Shown here in pieces: positions 62,801-64,000 of a DNA stretch of 64,000 bases (position 1 is the first letter of the stretch; the number at the start of each line of letters is the position of its first letter). The stretch covers positions 9,102,501 to 9,166,500 of the forward strand of contig NC_063275.1 in the NCBI RefSeq assembly GCF_910591885.1, written 5' to 3'. Source of the stretch: Bombus terrestris (Eukaryota > Arthropoda > Insecta > Hymenoptera > Apidae). Under the pieces are notes generated by a model. It saw only the letters and a list, made by a program, of their open reading frames with translations. It made no database searches and was not told the origin of the DNA. The position numbers were made by a program, and so were the translations under genes.

Positions 62801-64000
62801 TTCTACGTTTATGCCAACTATTCTCTCTGTCTATTCCCTTCTCCAAAAGCTTCGACAGTTGGTCGCTCAATTAAGTGCTTTATTGTTCTTGTTTAATCGT
62901 ATGTTACTCTTTGAAATAATGTTCTTTGAAAAATGACCTTTATCGACCTACTTCTGCTGCCGCTATAATAGCACGAATGGTACTACTAGTATGTTCAAGT
63001 CGATTTTCTTCCAGTCTTTTTGTGCTAAGTAGAGTCGCTTTTTCTTATGTCATCGATTACGATATTGATATCGCTCAGTATCTTTCGACGAGAGTAGTAG
63101 AGTTTTCAGATAACTCAGCCAACTTGCACGATAATTTGCTGTCTTTTGCGGTGAAAATGCTTTATCGATGTGTTTTTTCTAGAGCCACAAGAAGCTTTTA
63201 ATCTTCGTTACAATGACATCAACAAGTCTTTTGTCTTTCAAGGAGACCTTTACATATCAGAGGGTGCGTATCAATTGGTACGTGTCAATTTGATAGAGCT
63301 TGACGTTATTGAATACATGAACGTTTTACGTTATTATACCTTTTCAAATCTTTACAATTTCAGCAAAACAAAATTCACGCGATTAAAATTATCACAATCT
63401 TCATTTATGCGTTTACACATCCACTTTTAAAGCTTCGAAATTTTCATATTTCTAAATCTCTGGAACTAATTTCCGTGTTAAGAGCTACCAAATTTTCCAA
63501 ATCTCCGAAACAACGAACACTTTGAAAATTCGCGGCAAATCGAGACACGAGGAAATAGACCACGCGGTCGCGTGTCGCCGGCGCAAGTGGGAGTGACTAA
63601 AACCGCCCTACACCTCGGCGCTTATACAGCGTCGATGTCGATGGTACCGTGATCATCATACGCAGGTCTAATCCCTCGGCAAGGTTCAACAGGAAACCAA
63701 TAAGGTTTTCGCGCAATCACTTCATCGGAATCGCTCAAAATTTGTTTCGAAAGCTACGACTTCCTTTTTCGATTGTTCAATTAGAAGAAATATCGCCACG
63801 TTTTATCCCCAACCTTCGGGCATAAGAGTCTCCTAAAGCCCAAACTGATCAATTTCACATGTTTGTTACTTTATTTCATTGCATAAATACGCGATTAATG
63901 TTTAATTTTCAAAAAATGAATGACTTGTGTCCATAAGTCTATTTATTAGAAGGAAATTGTATAAATAATAGCAAAATTTAAAATAAATTAACAAAACAGT
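62801..64000. other. Region upstream of the candidate cycle promoter, no gene seen
   Basis: Composition falls back toward AT-rich, with a CpG-richer patch at 63540-63640. The phrase GTGGGAGTGACTAAAAC occurs at about 62774 and again at about 63586. Open frames at 62926-63201 and 63170-63430 look random. Nothing else is recognisable. Confidence 0.5.

Overview
The window is AT-rich animal DNA with large introns and dense decayed transposons. It fits an insect, most likely a hymenopteran. That inference rests on a BMAL1-type cycle protein, heavy AT bias, scattered mariner, piggyBac and Tc1 relics, and one widely repeated tRNA-like SINE. No species is claimed.

The main gene is a minus-strand cycle (BMAL1/ARNTL) orthologue, the CLOCK partner of the circadian oscillator. 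Four coding exons join with canonical splice sites and matching phases: 55056-54548 (Q/H-rich), 36277-35843 (T/G/H-rich, with a basic RKRK cluster), 27857-27786 (acidic) and 15281-15044 (whole bHLH and the start of the PAS-A linker). A possible first exon lies at 62306-62256 in a CpG-rich island with two CACGTG E-boxes. Exons after the bHLH were not found, so they should lie beyond the left edge of the window. Nearly everything else is intron of this gene.

The rest, left to right: 1-15043 is the intron after the bHLH exon. It holds an AT hairpin element, a cap-methyltransferase (CMTR1) fragment, a deleted mariner, and two inverted-repeat elements. 15282-27785 carries a nested cluster at 17.47-21.41 kb: a mariner end, an LTR piece, a 2.06-kb DNA transposon with ~345-bp inverted repeats and a CXC-domain protein, an LTR leader, a SINE palindrome, and a gag zinc-knuckle fragment fused to an LTR end. 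It also holds an AT heptamer array, a piggyBac relic and a foldback element. 27858-35842 has a second deleted mariner, an LTR fragment and an unidentified broken gene. 36278-54547 has a solo SINE, a Tc1 relic, local duplications and a large inverted pair of dimeric SINEs, one split by a polyadenylated retroposed insert with a 14-bp target duplication. 55057-62255 is mostly featureless.

Beyond cycle there is no convincing intact gene. The most notable items are the long-inverted-repeat CXC transposon, the SINE/LTR composites, the well-preserved CMTR1 fragment, and the very long predicted N-terminus of CYCLE with its uncertain start.
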